Source: Longimycelium tulufanense
Lineage (GTDB): Bacteria > Actinomycetota > Actinomycetes > Mycobacteriales > Pseudonocardiaceae
Assembly: GCF_014645795.1 (NCBI RefSeq)
Contig: NZ_BMMK01000020.1
Location: forward strand, 1-64,000
Reading direction: 5' to 3'
DNA length: 64,000 nucleotides
The translations under genes and the position numbers were made by a program. The notes under the pieces are model-generated. The model worked only from the letters and a program-made list of their open reading frames with translations. It made no database searches and was not told where the DNA came from. Below are positions 28,729-37,258 of the stretch, in pieces. Within the stretch, counting starts at the first letter, position 1. Each line of letters opens with the position of its first letter.

Positions 28729-29382
28729 CTACGGCGTGTTGGCGGCCAGCGTGGACACCGCCTCCTCGGCGATCTCCCGTGCCCCGGCGCACAACGTGTC
28801 CAGCGGTGGAACGTGCTGGTTTCCGCCGTCCCGCAGGAGAATGTCGAGGAACTGGGCGTCCGCCACGTCGACCTCGACGTTGCAGAACGTGTCCTGGCCG
28901 GGGGTCCGCACCTCCAGCGCGGGGAAGCCGGCCACCTGGATCGGCTTCGCCTCCACCTGCGCGGTCCCGTCCAGCCACACCTCGATTCCCTGGTCGGTGA
29001 CCAGGGCGAGCCGGGTTGCCACGCCGCGGTGGTTGTCCCGCATGCTGCACGCTCTGGCGTGGGAGAACCGTGAGTCGGTATAGGGCTTGGGCGGCCCGTC
29101 CAGGCCGAGTTCCGCGCGCTGCCGTGGAGTGAGCAGGCTGCACGGATCGACCATGTCCAGCGGCAGCTCACGTGGACGTTCCGGCAGCCCCGGCTTCGTG
29201 GTCGTCGGCAGGGGAGCGGGCGCCGTCGCGCGTCCGGAGTGGGCGGTGCCGCCCCACGTACAGCCGCTGGCGAACAACGCCATGGCAAGCAGAACGCATC
29301 CGGTCCATCCCGGCCGCAGCCGACCCCACACGGCGCCGTACGGTAGCGGACCGGACCACCGATGACGGGATCCGGTTGTCAC
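28729..29382 (-). CDS. DUF3558-type lipoprotein
   Basis: 217 aa. A lipoprotein signal with lipobox LFASGC (GCVLLAMALFASGCTWGG) is followed by a Thr/Pro linker and a compact domain. The domain starts DMVDPCSLLTPRQRAELGLD and continues with RACSMRDNHRG, TFCNVEVDVAD and TLCAGAREIAEEAV. Paired cysteines and the 'DPCSLL' opening are the DUF3558 signature, a family typical of Pseudonocardiaceae and often next to ESX substrates. Start GTG 29382 lies 1 nt after the stop of the GNAT gene, implying co-transcription. The function of DUF3558 is not established. Confidence 0.75.
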   Translation of the reverse strand: MTTGSRHRWSGPLPYGAVWGRLRPGWTGCVLLAMALFASGCTWGGTAHSGRATAPAPLPTTTKPGLPERPRELPLDMVDPCSLLTPRQRAELGLDGPPKPYTDSRFSHARACSMRDNHRGVATRLALVTDQGIEVWLDGTAQVEAKPIQVAGFPALEVRTPGQDTFCNVEVDVADAQFLDILLRDGGNQHVPPLDTLCAGAREIAEEAVSTLAANTP

Positions 29383-29383
29383 G

Positions 29384-29932
29384 TCACGGATCGGTGGCCA
29401 GCCGTGACCAGACCAGCACGTCCTCCCGCGCACCGTCGACCAACGCCGCTGCGCGCAGCCGGCCGTCCAGTGTGAAGCCGCATTTCTCGGCAACGCGGCG
29501 GGACGACGTGTTGCTCGCCGCGTGGGCGTAGCCGATGTAGTGCAGATCCAGGGCGCCGAAGCCAAACCGAAGGACGGCCCGCAGCGCCACGCCCATGATC
29601 CCCAGTCCACGCCAGTCCGGGTGTGTCCAGCAAGACGCATTGGCGAAGGCTTGGTGGAGGTCGACATCTTTCAGCCCGACCTCGCCGACCATCTCGCCAC
29701 TGACCGGCTCCGCGATGGCCCACGAGTAGCGCTCGTCGCGCTCCCACTCCGCGGCGCGGCGCGCCACGTACTCGCCCGCTGCCGCCAGGTCCGGGATCTC
29801 GAACTGCGGGGTGTACCGCTTCAGCGCCGCCTCGTTGAAGGCGGCCGTGATCGCGGGCCGATCGTCGATCGCCGAGTCGGCCCGGATCTGCCGCAGGTAC
29901 CAGGTGCCCGTGTTGATCTCGACAGGCTGCAC
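29384..29932 (-). CDS. GNAT family N-acetyltransferase (RimJ/RimL type)
   Basis: 182 aa. An acetyl-CoA-dependent transferase with the RimJ/RimL-type pattern: YSWAIAEPVSGEMVGEVGLK, HPDWRGLGIMGVALRAVLRF (acetyl-CoA loop) and YAHAASNTSSRRVAEKCGFT (substrate end). The acceptor may be a protein N-terminus, an amino group of a small molecule or an antibiotic. It precedes the DUF3558 lipoprotein gene by 1 nt, so it is probably part of the same transcript, but there is no functional link I can support. Confidence 0.85.
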   Translation of the reverse strand: MQPVEINTGTWYLRQIRADSAIDDRPAITAAFNEAALKRYTPQFEIPDLAAAGEYVARRAAEWERDERYSWAIAEPVSGEMVGEVGLKDVDLHQAFANASCWTHPDWRGLGIMGVALRAVLRFGFGALDLHYIGYAHAASNTSSRRVAEKCGFTLDGRLRAAALVDGAREDVLVWSRLATDP

Positions 29933-30097
29933 GGGTCGACCCTATCCACTGCCGTGTGCGGCCCGGTCCGCGTCGTCCCCCAAAGTGTTCGCGGGCGGTG
30001 CCAGCTCGGTATGTGGGCCTGTTTTGTTTCCGGACCTGCTTGCCTTCGCGGACCCGACGGCCGTCGGCCGAGCCTGCCGGGTCTGGTGTCGCCGTGC

Positions 30098-30994
30098 CTA
30101 GTCCGCCTGGCAGGTGAAGCCGTCGCGTCGCTCGGCGAGGCGGTCGAGGGTGTCCTGCCAGCACGCCGCGGGCAGCCCGTCGGGCGCGGTCTCCACGACG
30201 ATCACCCAGTCCACGTCCTCGGCGTCGTCCTCACCGGCCAGCATGTCCCGGTGCACGGCACAGGGCGACCAGCCGTCGGTCGCCAGCTCCTCGGCCAGCT
30301 GTTCGGCCTCGTCGCGGTCCGGCAGCACGAGGTAGATCCCCGGCGCCGAGCCCGTCCCCGATGAACCACCGCAGCCCTGCCCGTCGAGCAGGCCGTGCGC
30401 GGCGAGCGCCTCGCGCAGCGCGGCCGTGGTCGGGACGTGGGCGGTGCGCAGCCCCAGCGCCGCCGCGGCCGTCACGTTCCGCTCCTCGTCGTCGACGTAG
30501 AGCGTCCGGCCGGGGGAGTGCTGGAGCACGCGCAACGCACGCCGGAACGCCTCCGGGTCCGGCTTGGCCGCCCCCAACCGGTAGGACGCGACGACCGCGT
30601 CGACCTCCTTGTCCAGCCCCAGCAGACGAAGATCGGTCCCCAGCGACGACGTCGCGTTCGTCAGCAACGTCACCCGGCACCGCTTCCGGGCCGCGCGAAC
30701 CAGCTCCAACGCCTCGGACACGACGAAGCCGGTGCGGCGCCACGCCGTCACCGCGGCCTGGGCGGCATCCACCGGCACGCCGTCGGTGACGAGCCGCCGC
30801 ACGATGGCCTCCCGCCATGCCGCGTCGTCCACCTCGCCGAGCAGCGCCGGCCGGATGACCTCCGGCCGGAACGCCGCGGCGGCCAGCACGCCCCTGGGCA
30901 GCCGGTGGACGCCCTCGATCACGTGATCGGGCTCGAAGCCGCGCAGCACACCGTCCAGATCGAGCAACAACAACGTGGGGTGGGGCTCAGCCAC
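30098..30994 (-). CDS. HAD-superfamily hydrolase with extra C-terminal domain
   Basis: 298 aa. HAD motifs: I, LLLLDLDGVL; II, VTLLTNAT; III, GAAKPDPEAFRRAL; IV, LYVDDEERNV. Motif I reads DLDGV, with both catalytic aspartates present. HAD phosphatase ends near residue 200; the remaining 95 residues (PGIYLVLPDRDEAEQLAEEL to the C-terminus) look like a small separate alpha/beta domain of unknown type. Start GTG 30994 has GGAGG 5 nt upstream, within the tail of the preceding DUF1707 gene; a GTG at 31009 is an alternative. Substrate unknown. Confidence 0.85.
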   Translation of the reverse strand: MAEPHPTLLLLDLDGVLRGFEPDHVIEGVHRLPRGVLAAAAFRPEVIRPALLGEVDDAAWREAIVRRLVTDGVPVDAAQAAVTAWRRTGFVVSEALELVRAARKRCRVTLLTNATSSLGTDLRLLGLDKEVDAVVASYRLGAAKPDPEAFRRALRVLQHSPGRTLYVDDEERNVTAAAALGLRTAHVPTTAALREALAAHGLLDGQGCGGSSGTGSAPGIYLVLPDRDEAEQLAEELATDGWSPCAVHRDMLAGEDDAEDVDWVIVVETAPDGLPAACWQDTLDRLAERRDGFTCQAD

Positions 30995-31388
30995 TCCGCC
31001 TCCCGGCACCGATGACGAGGAACAGGACCACGATCAGCGGCAGCATGATCATCCAGTGTCTGGTTACCACGAGGAGCGCGAGGCCGGCGACGAGGGCCAC
31101 GGCCAGCAGCACGCCGACCCGGAGCCGGGGGCGGTGTGCCGGCGGTCCGGTGGCGTCGGGGGTGCGGACCACCGCGGAGCCGACGAAGCCCGGCCGCGGG
31201 TCCGGCAGGTCGTCGAACAACGTCACCAGCTCCGACCGGAAACGGGCCCGGGTGGCGCGGGCGCAGCGCTCGTCGTACTCGCCGATGTCCAACCGGCCGG
31301 CACCGAGGTGCTCGGCCAGGGCGGCGATGGTCTGCTCCCGCTCGGTGTCGCCGACCCGCAGGTCCCGTCCCGGCTCCCGGCCGGTCAT
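30987..31388 (-). CDS. DUF1707 (SHOCT-like) membrane protein
   Basis: 133 aa. The N-terminal RVGDTEREQTIAALAEHLGA, then GRLDIGEYDERCARATRA, is the DUF1707 module, a short-helix domain found at the N-terminus of many actinobacterial membrane proteins. Two hydrophobic helices follow (VGVLLAVALVAGLALLVV and MIMLPLIVVLFLVIGAG). It overlaps both the next DUF1707 gene upstream and the HAD gene downstream, so the three are one operon. Role unknown; probably protein-protein or lipid contact at the membrane. Confidence 0.8.
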   Translation of the reverse strand: MTGREPGRDLRVGDTEREQTIAALAEHLGAGRLDIGEYDERCARATRARFRSELVTLFDDLPDPRPGFVGSAVVRTPDATGPPAHRPRLRVGVLLAVALVAGLALLVVTRHWMIMLPLIVVLFLVIGAGRRSG

Positions 31389-31882
31389 GCCCGACCCCTG
31401 CCCCGCTGACCGCCGGCCGGATCACCGCGCTCGCCGTTCGGCCCACAACATTCCGCGTCCTCGCCGCGCAGCGCTTTCGCCACCACGTAAACGGCCGCGG
31501 GGAGGAGGAAGACCAGCGGGCCGAGGGGGGTGGTGAAGAACAGGATGAGCGTGATGATGCCGGACAGTCCCATCGCCGCGTCGCCCAGCCGTCGGGCGAG
31601 GGTCGGTTCGGTGCGGGGTGCCGGGCTCCTGCCGCCCTCCGTGGGGGCGGGCGCGCTCCCGGCGGCCGGCACCGGCAGGTCGAACCGGGGGTGTGGCTCG
31701 GGCAGGTCGGTGAACAGGTCGGTCAGCTCACCCCGGGTGCGGACGGTGGTGACCTTCGCCGTGCGCTCCCCGTACTCCTCGACGTTCAGGCGGCCGGCCT
31801 GGAAGTGCTCACCGAGCAGCGCGAGCGCGTTCTCGCGCTCCGTGTCGCCGATGCGGATCCCCGAGGGCGGTTGCTGGGTCAC
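31385..31882 (-). CDS. DUF1707 (SHOCT-like) membrane protein, second copy
   Basis: 165 aa. The DUF1707 module reads RIGDTERENALALLGEHFQA, then GRLNVEEYGERTAKVTTVRT. A Pro/Ala-rich linker leads to two helices (GLSGIITLILFFTTPLGPLV and FLLPAAVYVVAKALRG) and a charged tail with two cysteines. Its last codons overlap the following DUF1707 gene (ATGA). The two adjacent DUF1707 proteins are similar over the first 65 residues and look like an old tandem duplication. Confidence 0.8.
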   Translation of the reverse strand: MTQQPPSGIRIGDTERENALALLGEHFQAGRLNVEEYGERTAKVTTVRTRGELTDLFTDLPEPHPRFDLPVPAAGSAPAPTEGGRSPAPRTEPTLARRLGDAAMGLSGIITLILFFTTPLGPLVFLLPAAVYVVAKALRGEDAECCGPNGERGDPAGGQRGRGRA

Positions 31883-31995
31883 ATCCCGATCGTACGGCGG
31901 GCGCGACGGCGTGGGACCGGGTTCGGTTGATCCGCGAGCAGCCTTGACCTGGCCCGATGCCCGGGAGGTCGTAGGTCGGGAGGAAACCGACGAAC

Positions 31996-32030
31996 GCGGC
32001 GCCCGAGGTGCGCCAGCACCCGGACGCCGC
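31996..32030 (-). terminator. Probable terminator of accA3
   Basis: An imperfect GC stem in which GCGGCGCCCGAGGTGC pairs with GCACCCGGACGCCGC with small bulges, lying 17 bp beyond the accA3 stop. Confidence 0.5.
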
Positions 32031-32046
32031 GCCCGACCCGATTGCG

Positions 32047-33828
32047 TCAGCCCTTGATCTCGCAGAGGACCGTGCCCTGGCTGACCGTGCTGCCGGGCTC
32101 GGCGGCCAGCGAGGTGACCGTGCCGGCCTTGTGCGCGGTGACCGGGTTCTCCATCTTCATCGCCTCGAGCACCAGCACCAGGTCGCCGGCGGCGACCTCC
32201 TGGCCCTCCTCGACCGCGACCTTGACGATCGTGCCCTGCATCGGCGCCGCCACGGCGTCGCCGGAGGCAGCACCCCCCGACTTGCCGGTGGCGCGGCGCC
32301 GCGGCTTCGCCTTGGCGCCCGCACCCGGGTTGGCGGTGCCCACGGCCAGGTCACCGGGCAGCGAGACCTCCAGCCGGCGCCCGCCGACCTCGACCACGAC
32401 CGTCTGCCGCTCGGCCGCTGGCTCCACCTCGGCGCCGTCGCTGAACGGCTGGACCGTGTTGTCCCACTCGGTCTCGATCCAGCGGGTGTGTACCAGGAAG
32501 CCGTCCTCGCCGGTGAAGGCCGGGTCGCGGACCACCAGCCGGTGGAACGGCAGCACCGTGGCCATGCCCTCCACCACCATCTCGTCCAGCGCCCGTCGGG
32601 CCCGCTCCAGCGCCTGGGTCCGGTCGGAGCCGGTGACGATCAGCTTGGCCAGCAGCGAGTCGAACTGGCCCCCGATCACGCTGCCGGACTCCACGCCGGC
32701 GTCGACCCGTACGCCCGGCCCGGCCGGCGGCTCGAACCGGGTCACCGTGCCCGGGGCGGGCAGGAAGTTGCGCCCGGCGTCCTCGCCGTTGATGCGGAAC
32801 TCGATGGAGTGGCCGCGCGGGGCGGGATCGGCGTCGAACCGCAGCTTCTCGCCGGCAGCGATCCGGAACTGCTCCCGCACCAGGTCGATGCCGGTGGTCT
32901 CCTCGCTCACCGGGTGCTCTACCTGCAGCCGGGTGTTGACCTCCAGGAACGAGATCGTCCCGTCCAGGCCGACCAGGAACTCCACGGTGCCGGCGCCGTG
33001 GTAGCCGGCCTCCCGGCAGATGGCGCGGGCCGCCCCGTGGATCGTCCGCCGCTGCTCGGAGCTCAGGAACGGGGCGGGTGCCTCCTCCACCAGCTTCTGG
33101 TGCCGCCGCTGCAGCGAGCAGTCCCGGGTGCCGACCACGATGACGTTGCCGTACTGGTCGGCCAGCACCTGGGCCTCGACGTGCCGGGGCTTGTCCAGAT
33201 ACCGCTCGACGAAGCACTCGCCGCGGCCGAAGGCGGCCTGCGCCTCGCGCACCGCCGAGTCGTACAGCTCGGGGATCTCCTCCAGCGTCCGGGCCACCTT
33301 CAGGCCACGGCCGCCGCCGCCGAAAGCGGCCTTGATCGCCACCGGCAGACCGTGCTCGGAGGCGAACGCGACCACCTCGTCCGGGCCGGACACCGGGTCC
33401 TTGGTGCCCGGTACCAGGGGCGCGCCGGCGCGCGTGCCGATGTGTCGGGCGGTCACCTTGTCGCCGAGGTCACGGATGGCCTGCGGGCTGGGGCCGACCC
33501 AGGTCAGTCCGGCGTCCAGGACGGCCTGGGCGAAGTCGGCGTTCTCGGACAGAAAGCCGTAGCCCGGGTGCACCGCGTCCGCGCCGGACCGCTTGGCCAC
33601 CTCGATCAGCTTGTCGATGACCAGGTAGGACTCGGCGGCGGTGGTGCCGCCGAGGGCGAATGCCTCGTCCGCCATGCGGACGAACGGGGCGTCACGGTCG
33701 GGATCGGCGTAGACGGCGACGCTGCCCAGACCGGCGTCCTTGCAGGCTCGGACCACCCGGACGGCGATCTCGCCCCGGTTGGCGATCAGCACTTTGCGGA
33801 TAGTGCGCTCCGCGGCCGGCTCGGGCAC
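32047..33828 (-). CDS. accA3: Acyl-CoA carboxylase alpha subunit (biotin carboxylase + BCCP)
   Basis: 593 aa. Biotin carboxylase domain at about 10-460: [20 protein letters not shown], the ATP-grasp GGGGRGLKV loop, [20 protein letters not shown] with catalytic residues, and [19 protein letters not shown] linker then leads to the biotinyl domain, whose acceptor Lys558 is in EAMKMENPV. It makes carboxybiotin for AccD-type carboxyltransferases. GAGGAGG precedes GTG 33828. As in mycobacteria it lies apart from accD5-accE (40-42 kb); BirA, which biotinylates it, is encoded at 41.9 kb. It is likely shared by several carboxylases making malonyl- and methylmalonyl-CoA. Confidence 0.95.
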   Translation of the reverse strand: MPEPAAERTIRKVLIANRGEIAVRVVRACKDAGLGSVAVYADPDRDAPFVRMADEAFALGGTTAAESYLVIDKLIEVAKRSGADAVHPGYGFLSENADFAQAVLDAGLTWVGPSPQAIRDLGDKVTARHIGTRAGAPLVPGTKDPVSGPDEVVAFASEHGLPVAIKAAFGGGGRGLKVARTLEEIPELYDSAVREAQAAFGRGECFVERYLDKPRHVEAQVLADQYGNVIVVGTRDCSLQRRHQKLVEEAPAPFLSSEQRRTIHGAARAICREAGYHGAGTVEFLVGLDGTISFLEVNTRLQVEHPVSEETTGIDLVREQFRIAAGEKLRFDADPAPRGHSIEFRINGEDAGRNFLPAPGTVTRFEPPAGPGVRVDAGVESGSVIGGQFDSLLAKLIVTGSDRTQALERARRALDEMVVEGMATVLPFHRLVVRDPAFTGEDGFLVHTRWIETEWDNTVQPFSDGAEVEPAAERQTVVVEVGGRRLEVSLPGDLAVGTANPGAGAKAKPRRRATGKSGGAASGDAVAAPMQGTIVKVAVEEGQEVAAGDLVLVLEAMKMENPVTAHKAGTVTSLAAEPGSTVSQGTVLCEIKG

Positions 33829-33960
33829 GCCTACCTCCTCGTGTCGCGTCCCACGCACCCTGCTCTGCGCTGCGCGGGCGTTTCCGGCTGAGTTTATGGT
33901 CGGCGCGGGGCGCGCCGACCGAGAGCCGCCTCACTCGTTGTTGACGGGAGGTGCCACGCA

Positions 33961-34692
33961 GTGCCCGCTGGACGCCCGCCGCGCCCGGCCGGTCCGTCCC
34001 GCTCGGTGGTGGTCACCATGTGGCTGGCCGCCATCGTGGCGACGGCCGCGCTGGTCACGGCCGCAGCGCTGCGCGCGGAACCGGCGGGAACGGCGTCGGA
34101 TGCCTCGGTCGCCCCTTCAGCGCAGGGTACGCCCGTGCCACCGAACGCCCCGATGAAGTGTGGTGGAGACCCCTGCGAGCGGCTGGCCTCGGCGACCGTG
34201 GCCGACGAGGAGGTCGAGCTGCTGGTCGGCACGGATGGCCGGAGCGGCCGGGTGCGGATCGCCGGGCGGTCGGGGGCGAACGTGTTCGAGACCGGCCTGC
34301 CCGAGTCCGGGGTCCGGCTGACCGCGGACTCGCTGCGGTGCGCCGACCTCGGCCGGCCCGCCTGCCTGGTGCGGGGACCGGACGTCAGCGGGGTGCTCGT
34401 CGGTGAGGTCTACGCCCGCGACGACGACGGCGCCTGGTTCCGGCGGGCCACGATCCACTCCGACGCCGGCTACCTGGAGCTGGGGCAGGTCGACGGTGCG
34501 GAGGGGGTGCGGGTCATCGCGCTGCAGCGGTCCTGCGGGGACGAGTCGCCGAGCTGCCGGCGGGTTGTGGCGCAGGTGGTCGACGTGAACGGCGAGGACA
34601 TCTCCTGCACCCGCGCGTTCGAGTCGCGGGAGCAACTCCCGGGCTGGCCGAACCCGAAGTTGCGCCCCGACCAGCTCGAGGAGTGCTTCTGA
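33961..34692 (+). CDS. Exported or membrane-anchored protein of unknown function
   Basis: 243 aa. One hydrophobic N-terminal helix (VVVTMWLAAIVATAALVTAA, residues about 16-36) precedes an exposed region with six cysteines in pairs: KCGGDPCER, LRCADLGRPACLV, RSCGDESPSCRRV. Its beta-rich repeats with aspartates (TIHSDAGYLELGQVDGAEGV) suggest a folded outside domain. No family recognised. GTG 33961 has GGGAGG upstream. It is divergent from accA3 with about 130 bp between and ends at a strong bidirectional terminator. Confidence 0.75.
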   Translation: MPAGRPPRPAGPSRSVVVTMWLAAIVATAALVTAAALRAEPAGTASDASVAPSAQGTPVPPNAPMKCGGDPCERLASATVADEEVELLVGTDGRSGRVRIAGRSGANVFETGLPESGVRLTADSLRCADLGRPACLVRGPDVSGVLVGEVYARDDDGAWFRRATIHSDAGYLELGQVDGAEGVRVIALQRSCGDESPSCRRVVAQVVDVNGEDISCTRAFESREQLPGWPNPKLRPDQLEECF

Positions 34693-34852
34693 CCGGTCAG
34701 GACGCCTCGACGTTCCCCGGTCACGTGGCCGGGCCCGTGCGCCGTGCTAGCTCGGTCACCGAGAGCCCGGGCGCCTTGCCCGCGAGGTCGTGACGCACCC
34801 GCAGGGTGCTGACCGCTGTGCTGGAGGCCGTCAGCTCGGCCGCGAACAGACC

Positions 34853-34886
34853 AAGGGGTGGACACCGCGGCGGTGTCCACCCCTTT
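34853..34886 (+). terminator. Terminator between convergent genes
   Basis: AAGGGGTGGACACCGC and the complementary GCGGTGTCCACCCCTT form a stem of about 16 bp with a tiny loop, followed by TTATTA on the plus strand. It lies 19 bp from the stop of the symporter gene and can stop transcription from both sides. Confidence 0.8.
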
Positions 34887-34904
34887 ATTACGTCTGTGCT
34901 GGTT

Positions 34905-36227
34905 TCAGACCGTCGCCGGCTGTGGGGCCGGAGCCTTCTCCCGCTCGACGACGTCCTCCTGCTCGAGCGTGTCGCGCCGCGGCGCCGCAAAGGTCTTGTC
35001 GTCCAGCATCCCCTCGCTGCGCGCGACCACGACCGGCACGACCATCTGACCGGCCACGTTCGTCGCGGTCCGCATCATGTCGATGATCGGGTCGATCGCC
35101 AGCAGCAGCGCGATTCCCGCCAGCGGCAGGTTCAGCGTCGACAACGTCAGCGTGAGCATCACGATCGAGCCCGTGAGCCCGGCGGTCGCCGCCGAGCCGA
35201 CCACGGACACGAACGCGATCAACGCGTAGTCCTTCAGGCCCAGCGGGATTCCGAACACCTCGGCCACGAAGATCGCCGCGATCGCCGGGTACACCGACGC
35301 GCAGCCGTCCATCTTCGTGGTCGCACCGAACGGCACCGCGAAGCTCGCGTACTCCCGCGCGACACCGAGGTTGTCGACCGTCGTCCTCTGGGTCAGCGGA
35401 AGAGTGCCGACCGAAGAGCGGGAGACGAAGGCGAGCTGGATCGCCGGCCACGCGTTCGCGAAGAACCGCAACGGGTTGACACGACCGAACACCCGCAGCA
35501 GCACCGGGTACACCACGAACAACACCACCGCGCACGCCACGTACATGGCGATGGTGAAGTTGGCCAGCGGCTTCAAGGCGCCGAACCCGTACTGCGCGGT
35601 GGCCTTACCGATCAGTCCGAGCGTGCCCAGGGGTGCCAACCGGATGACCCACCAGAGGGCCTTCTGCACGATTTCCAGCAGCGAGCGGTTGAAGTTCAGG
35701 AAGGGCTCCGCCTTCGCGCCGACCCGGTAGGCGGCGATACCGACCACGATGGCGAGGAAGACGATCTGCAGCACCTCACCCTCGGCGAAGGCGGCCACCG
35801 GGTTGGCCGGGATGATGCCCTGCAGGAAGTCCAACCAGCCGCCGGTGCTCTTCGGCTGGTAGTTCTGGTCGACCGCCAGCGTCACGCCGCGCCCGGGCTG
35901 CGCGATGAGCCCGGTCGCCAGGCCGATCAGCACCGCGACCAGCGAGGTGATCCCGAACCAGAGCAGGGTCTTGCCGCCGAGTCGGGCGACCGCGCGCGGA
36001 CCACCCTCGATGTCACGCAGGTTGGCGATGCTCACCACGATCGCGGTGAACACCAGCGGGATGACGGCCAGCTTGAGCAGCTGGACGAAGGTGTTGCCGA
36101 TGGTGGCCAGGGTGGTGGCCAGCCATGCGGTGTCGGTGGTCCGGGCGATCAGGCCGAGGACGACACCCAGCACCAGGCTGGCGATGACCTGGACGCTGAA
36201 GGGAATCTTTCGCAGCGCGCTGAGCAC
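34905..36227 (-). CDS. Dicarboxylate/amino acid:cation symporter (DctA/GltP family)
   Basis: A 440-aa secondary transporter of the DAACS family for C4-dicarboxylates or glutamate/aspartate. Hallmarks: the re-entrant loop SRSSVGTLPLTQ (serine-rich HP1), the transport core FAVPFGATTKMDGCASVYPA (equivalent of the NMDGT helix) and PIIDMMRTATNVAGQMVVPV (last helix with the substrate arginine). Eight membrane helices and two hairpins are expected. MDGCA replaces the more usual MDGTA. It stands alone, with no dct two-component genes nearby. Substrate choice between succinate and glutamate is not clear. Confidence 0.9.
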   Translation of the reverse strand: MLSALRKIPFSVQVIASLVLGVVLGLIARTTDTAWLATTLATIGNTFVQLLKLAVIPLVFTAIVVSIANLRDIEGGPRAVARLGGKTLLWFGITSLVAVLIGLATGLIAQPGRGVTLAVDQNYQPKSTGGWLDFLQGIIPANPVAAFAEGEVLQIVFLAIVVGIAAYRVGAKAEPFLNFNRSLLEIVQKALWWVIRLAPLGTLGLIGKATAQYGFGALKPLANFTIAMYVACAVVLFVVYPVLLRVFGRVNPLRFFANAWPAIQLAFVSRSSVGTLPLTQRTTVDNLGVAREYASFAVPFGATTKMDGCASVYPAIAAIFVAEVFGIPLGLKDYALIAFVSVVGSAATAGLTGSIVMLTLTLSTLNLPLAGIALLLAIDPIIDMMRTATNVAGQMVVPVVVARSEGMLDDKTFAAPRRDTLEQEDVVEREKAPAPQPATV

Positions 36228-36446
36228 GGCACACTACTCCGGGTGTGTCGGAGGGATTGCGGACGCGGGAGATGTGCTTCAGCGAGAACAGATGGCGCTG
36301 GCCTGCCGTCGGAGGTCGACGTGCAGGCGTTCGGTGAGAAGCCAACCAAGGTCCATAGCGCTCGGTGCAACCCTAAGCGCCGCCCGGACTGTTCCCGGGT
36401 CAACTAACAGGTGAGAACTGTCACGCTCCGGATACGGCCGTCCGGC

Positions 36447-37076
36447 TCAGTCGTCCCTCCGCCACAGGTCGGTGACACTGACCCCGACCTCGCCCAACAG
36501 GTGGCGGGTGAGCGGCAGGCTGATGCCGATCACGCTCGAGGGGTCACCGTCGACACCTTCGATGAACCACCCGCCGTAACCGTCCAGCGTGAAGCCGCCG
36601 GCGACCACCATGGGCTCCCCGGTGGCCAGATATGCCTCCAGCTCCTCGTCGGTCGGGGTGCCGAACCGTACCGTGGTGCTCTCGCTGCCGTCGGCCTCCG
36701 CCGTGCGCCGGCCGCCGCCGAGTCGGACCACGGCGTGCCCGGTGACGAGTTGGGCGCTGCGGCCGGCCACCCGTGCCCATCGCTCGCGGGCCCGCTCCGG
36801 GGTACCCGGCTTGCCGACGATCTCCGGGCCGTCGGCCACCAGCATCGAGTCGCAGCCGACCACGACCGCGTCCGGGTACTCGCCGGCCACCTGCTCGACG
36901 ACGGCCTCGGCCTTGGCGAGGGCCAGCGCGGTGACCAGCTCGGCCGGCCCGGGGTCGACGAGCCGGGCCGCGACCGCGTCCTCGTCGACGCCGGAGACGA
37001 CCACGACGGGGTCCACCCCGGCCGCACGCAGGACCGCCAGCCGGGCGGGGGAAGCCGAAGCGAGCACCAGGCGCAT
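36447..37076 (-). CDS. maf: Maf-like nucleoside triphosphate pyrophosphatase
   Basis: A 209-aa Maf/HAM1-fold enzyme that hydrolyses non-canonical or modified NTPs. Motifs: LVLASASPARLAVLRAAGVD, VVVSGVDEDAVAARL, VVGCDSMLVADGPEIVGKPG (catalytic Asp), then GRSAQLVTGHAVVRLG and the late GYGGWFIEGVDGDPSSVIGI. Start ATG 37076 gives MRLVLASASPARL. In mycobacteria maf (Rv3282) follows accE5 directly; here a peptidase and a toxin-antitoxin remnant have come between. Confidence 0.92.
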   Translation of the reverse strand: MRLVLASASPARLAVLRAAGVDPVVVVSGVDEDAVAARLVDPGPAELVTALALAKAEAVVEQVAGEYPDAVVVGCDSMLVADGPEIVGKPGTPERARERWARVAGRSAQLVTGHAVVRLGGGRRTAEADGSESTTVRFGTPTDEELEAYLATGEPMVVAGGFTLDGYGGWFIEGVDGDPSSVIGISLPLTRHLLGEVGVSVTDLWRRDD

Positions 37077-37139
37077 GGTTTTCGAGCCTAAAGGCTGAGT
37101 CGGAACGCGGATGCGGCCGTGCACCAGACCACCCTTTTG

Positions 37140-37222
37140 TGATCTTGCCCTCCCTCGGCAAGATCAACTAGAGTAGAGAATTAGGGGGTGGGCTAGTTGC
37201 CATCCCCGTGAAGACTTCCCAG
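37140..37222 (+). repeat. Family B element, copy 2
   Basis: Inverted repeat TGATCTTGC/GCAAGATCA at 37140-37166; -35 TTGCCC at 37145-37150, 18-bp spacer, -10 TAGAGT at 37169-37174; then TTAGGGGGTGGGC, pairing with GCCATCCCC (37199-37207), then GTGAAGACTTCCCAG. It is the reverse-oriented counterpart of 25669-25750. The transcript would head into the 3' end of the convergent dipeptidyl-peptidase gene. It also sits directly upstream of maf, in the opposite direction. Confidence 0.6.
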
Positions 37223-37258
37223 GGGTGCACGGGTACGTTGCTCGGCCGCCCCGGTGCG

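Noticed and set aside
34721-34990. Minus-strand frame ending LRVRHDLAGKAPGLSVTELA
   Set aside because: Its first half is antisense to the terminator and to the symporter tail; no start or ribosome site. Possibly a small remnant, not supported as a gene.
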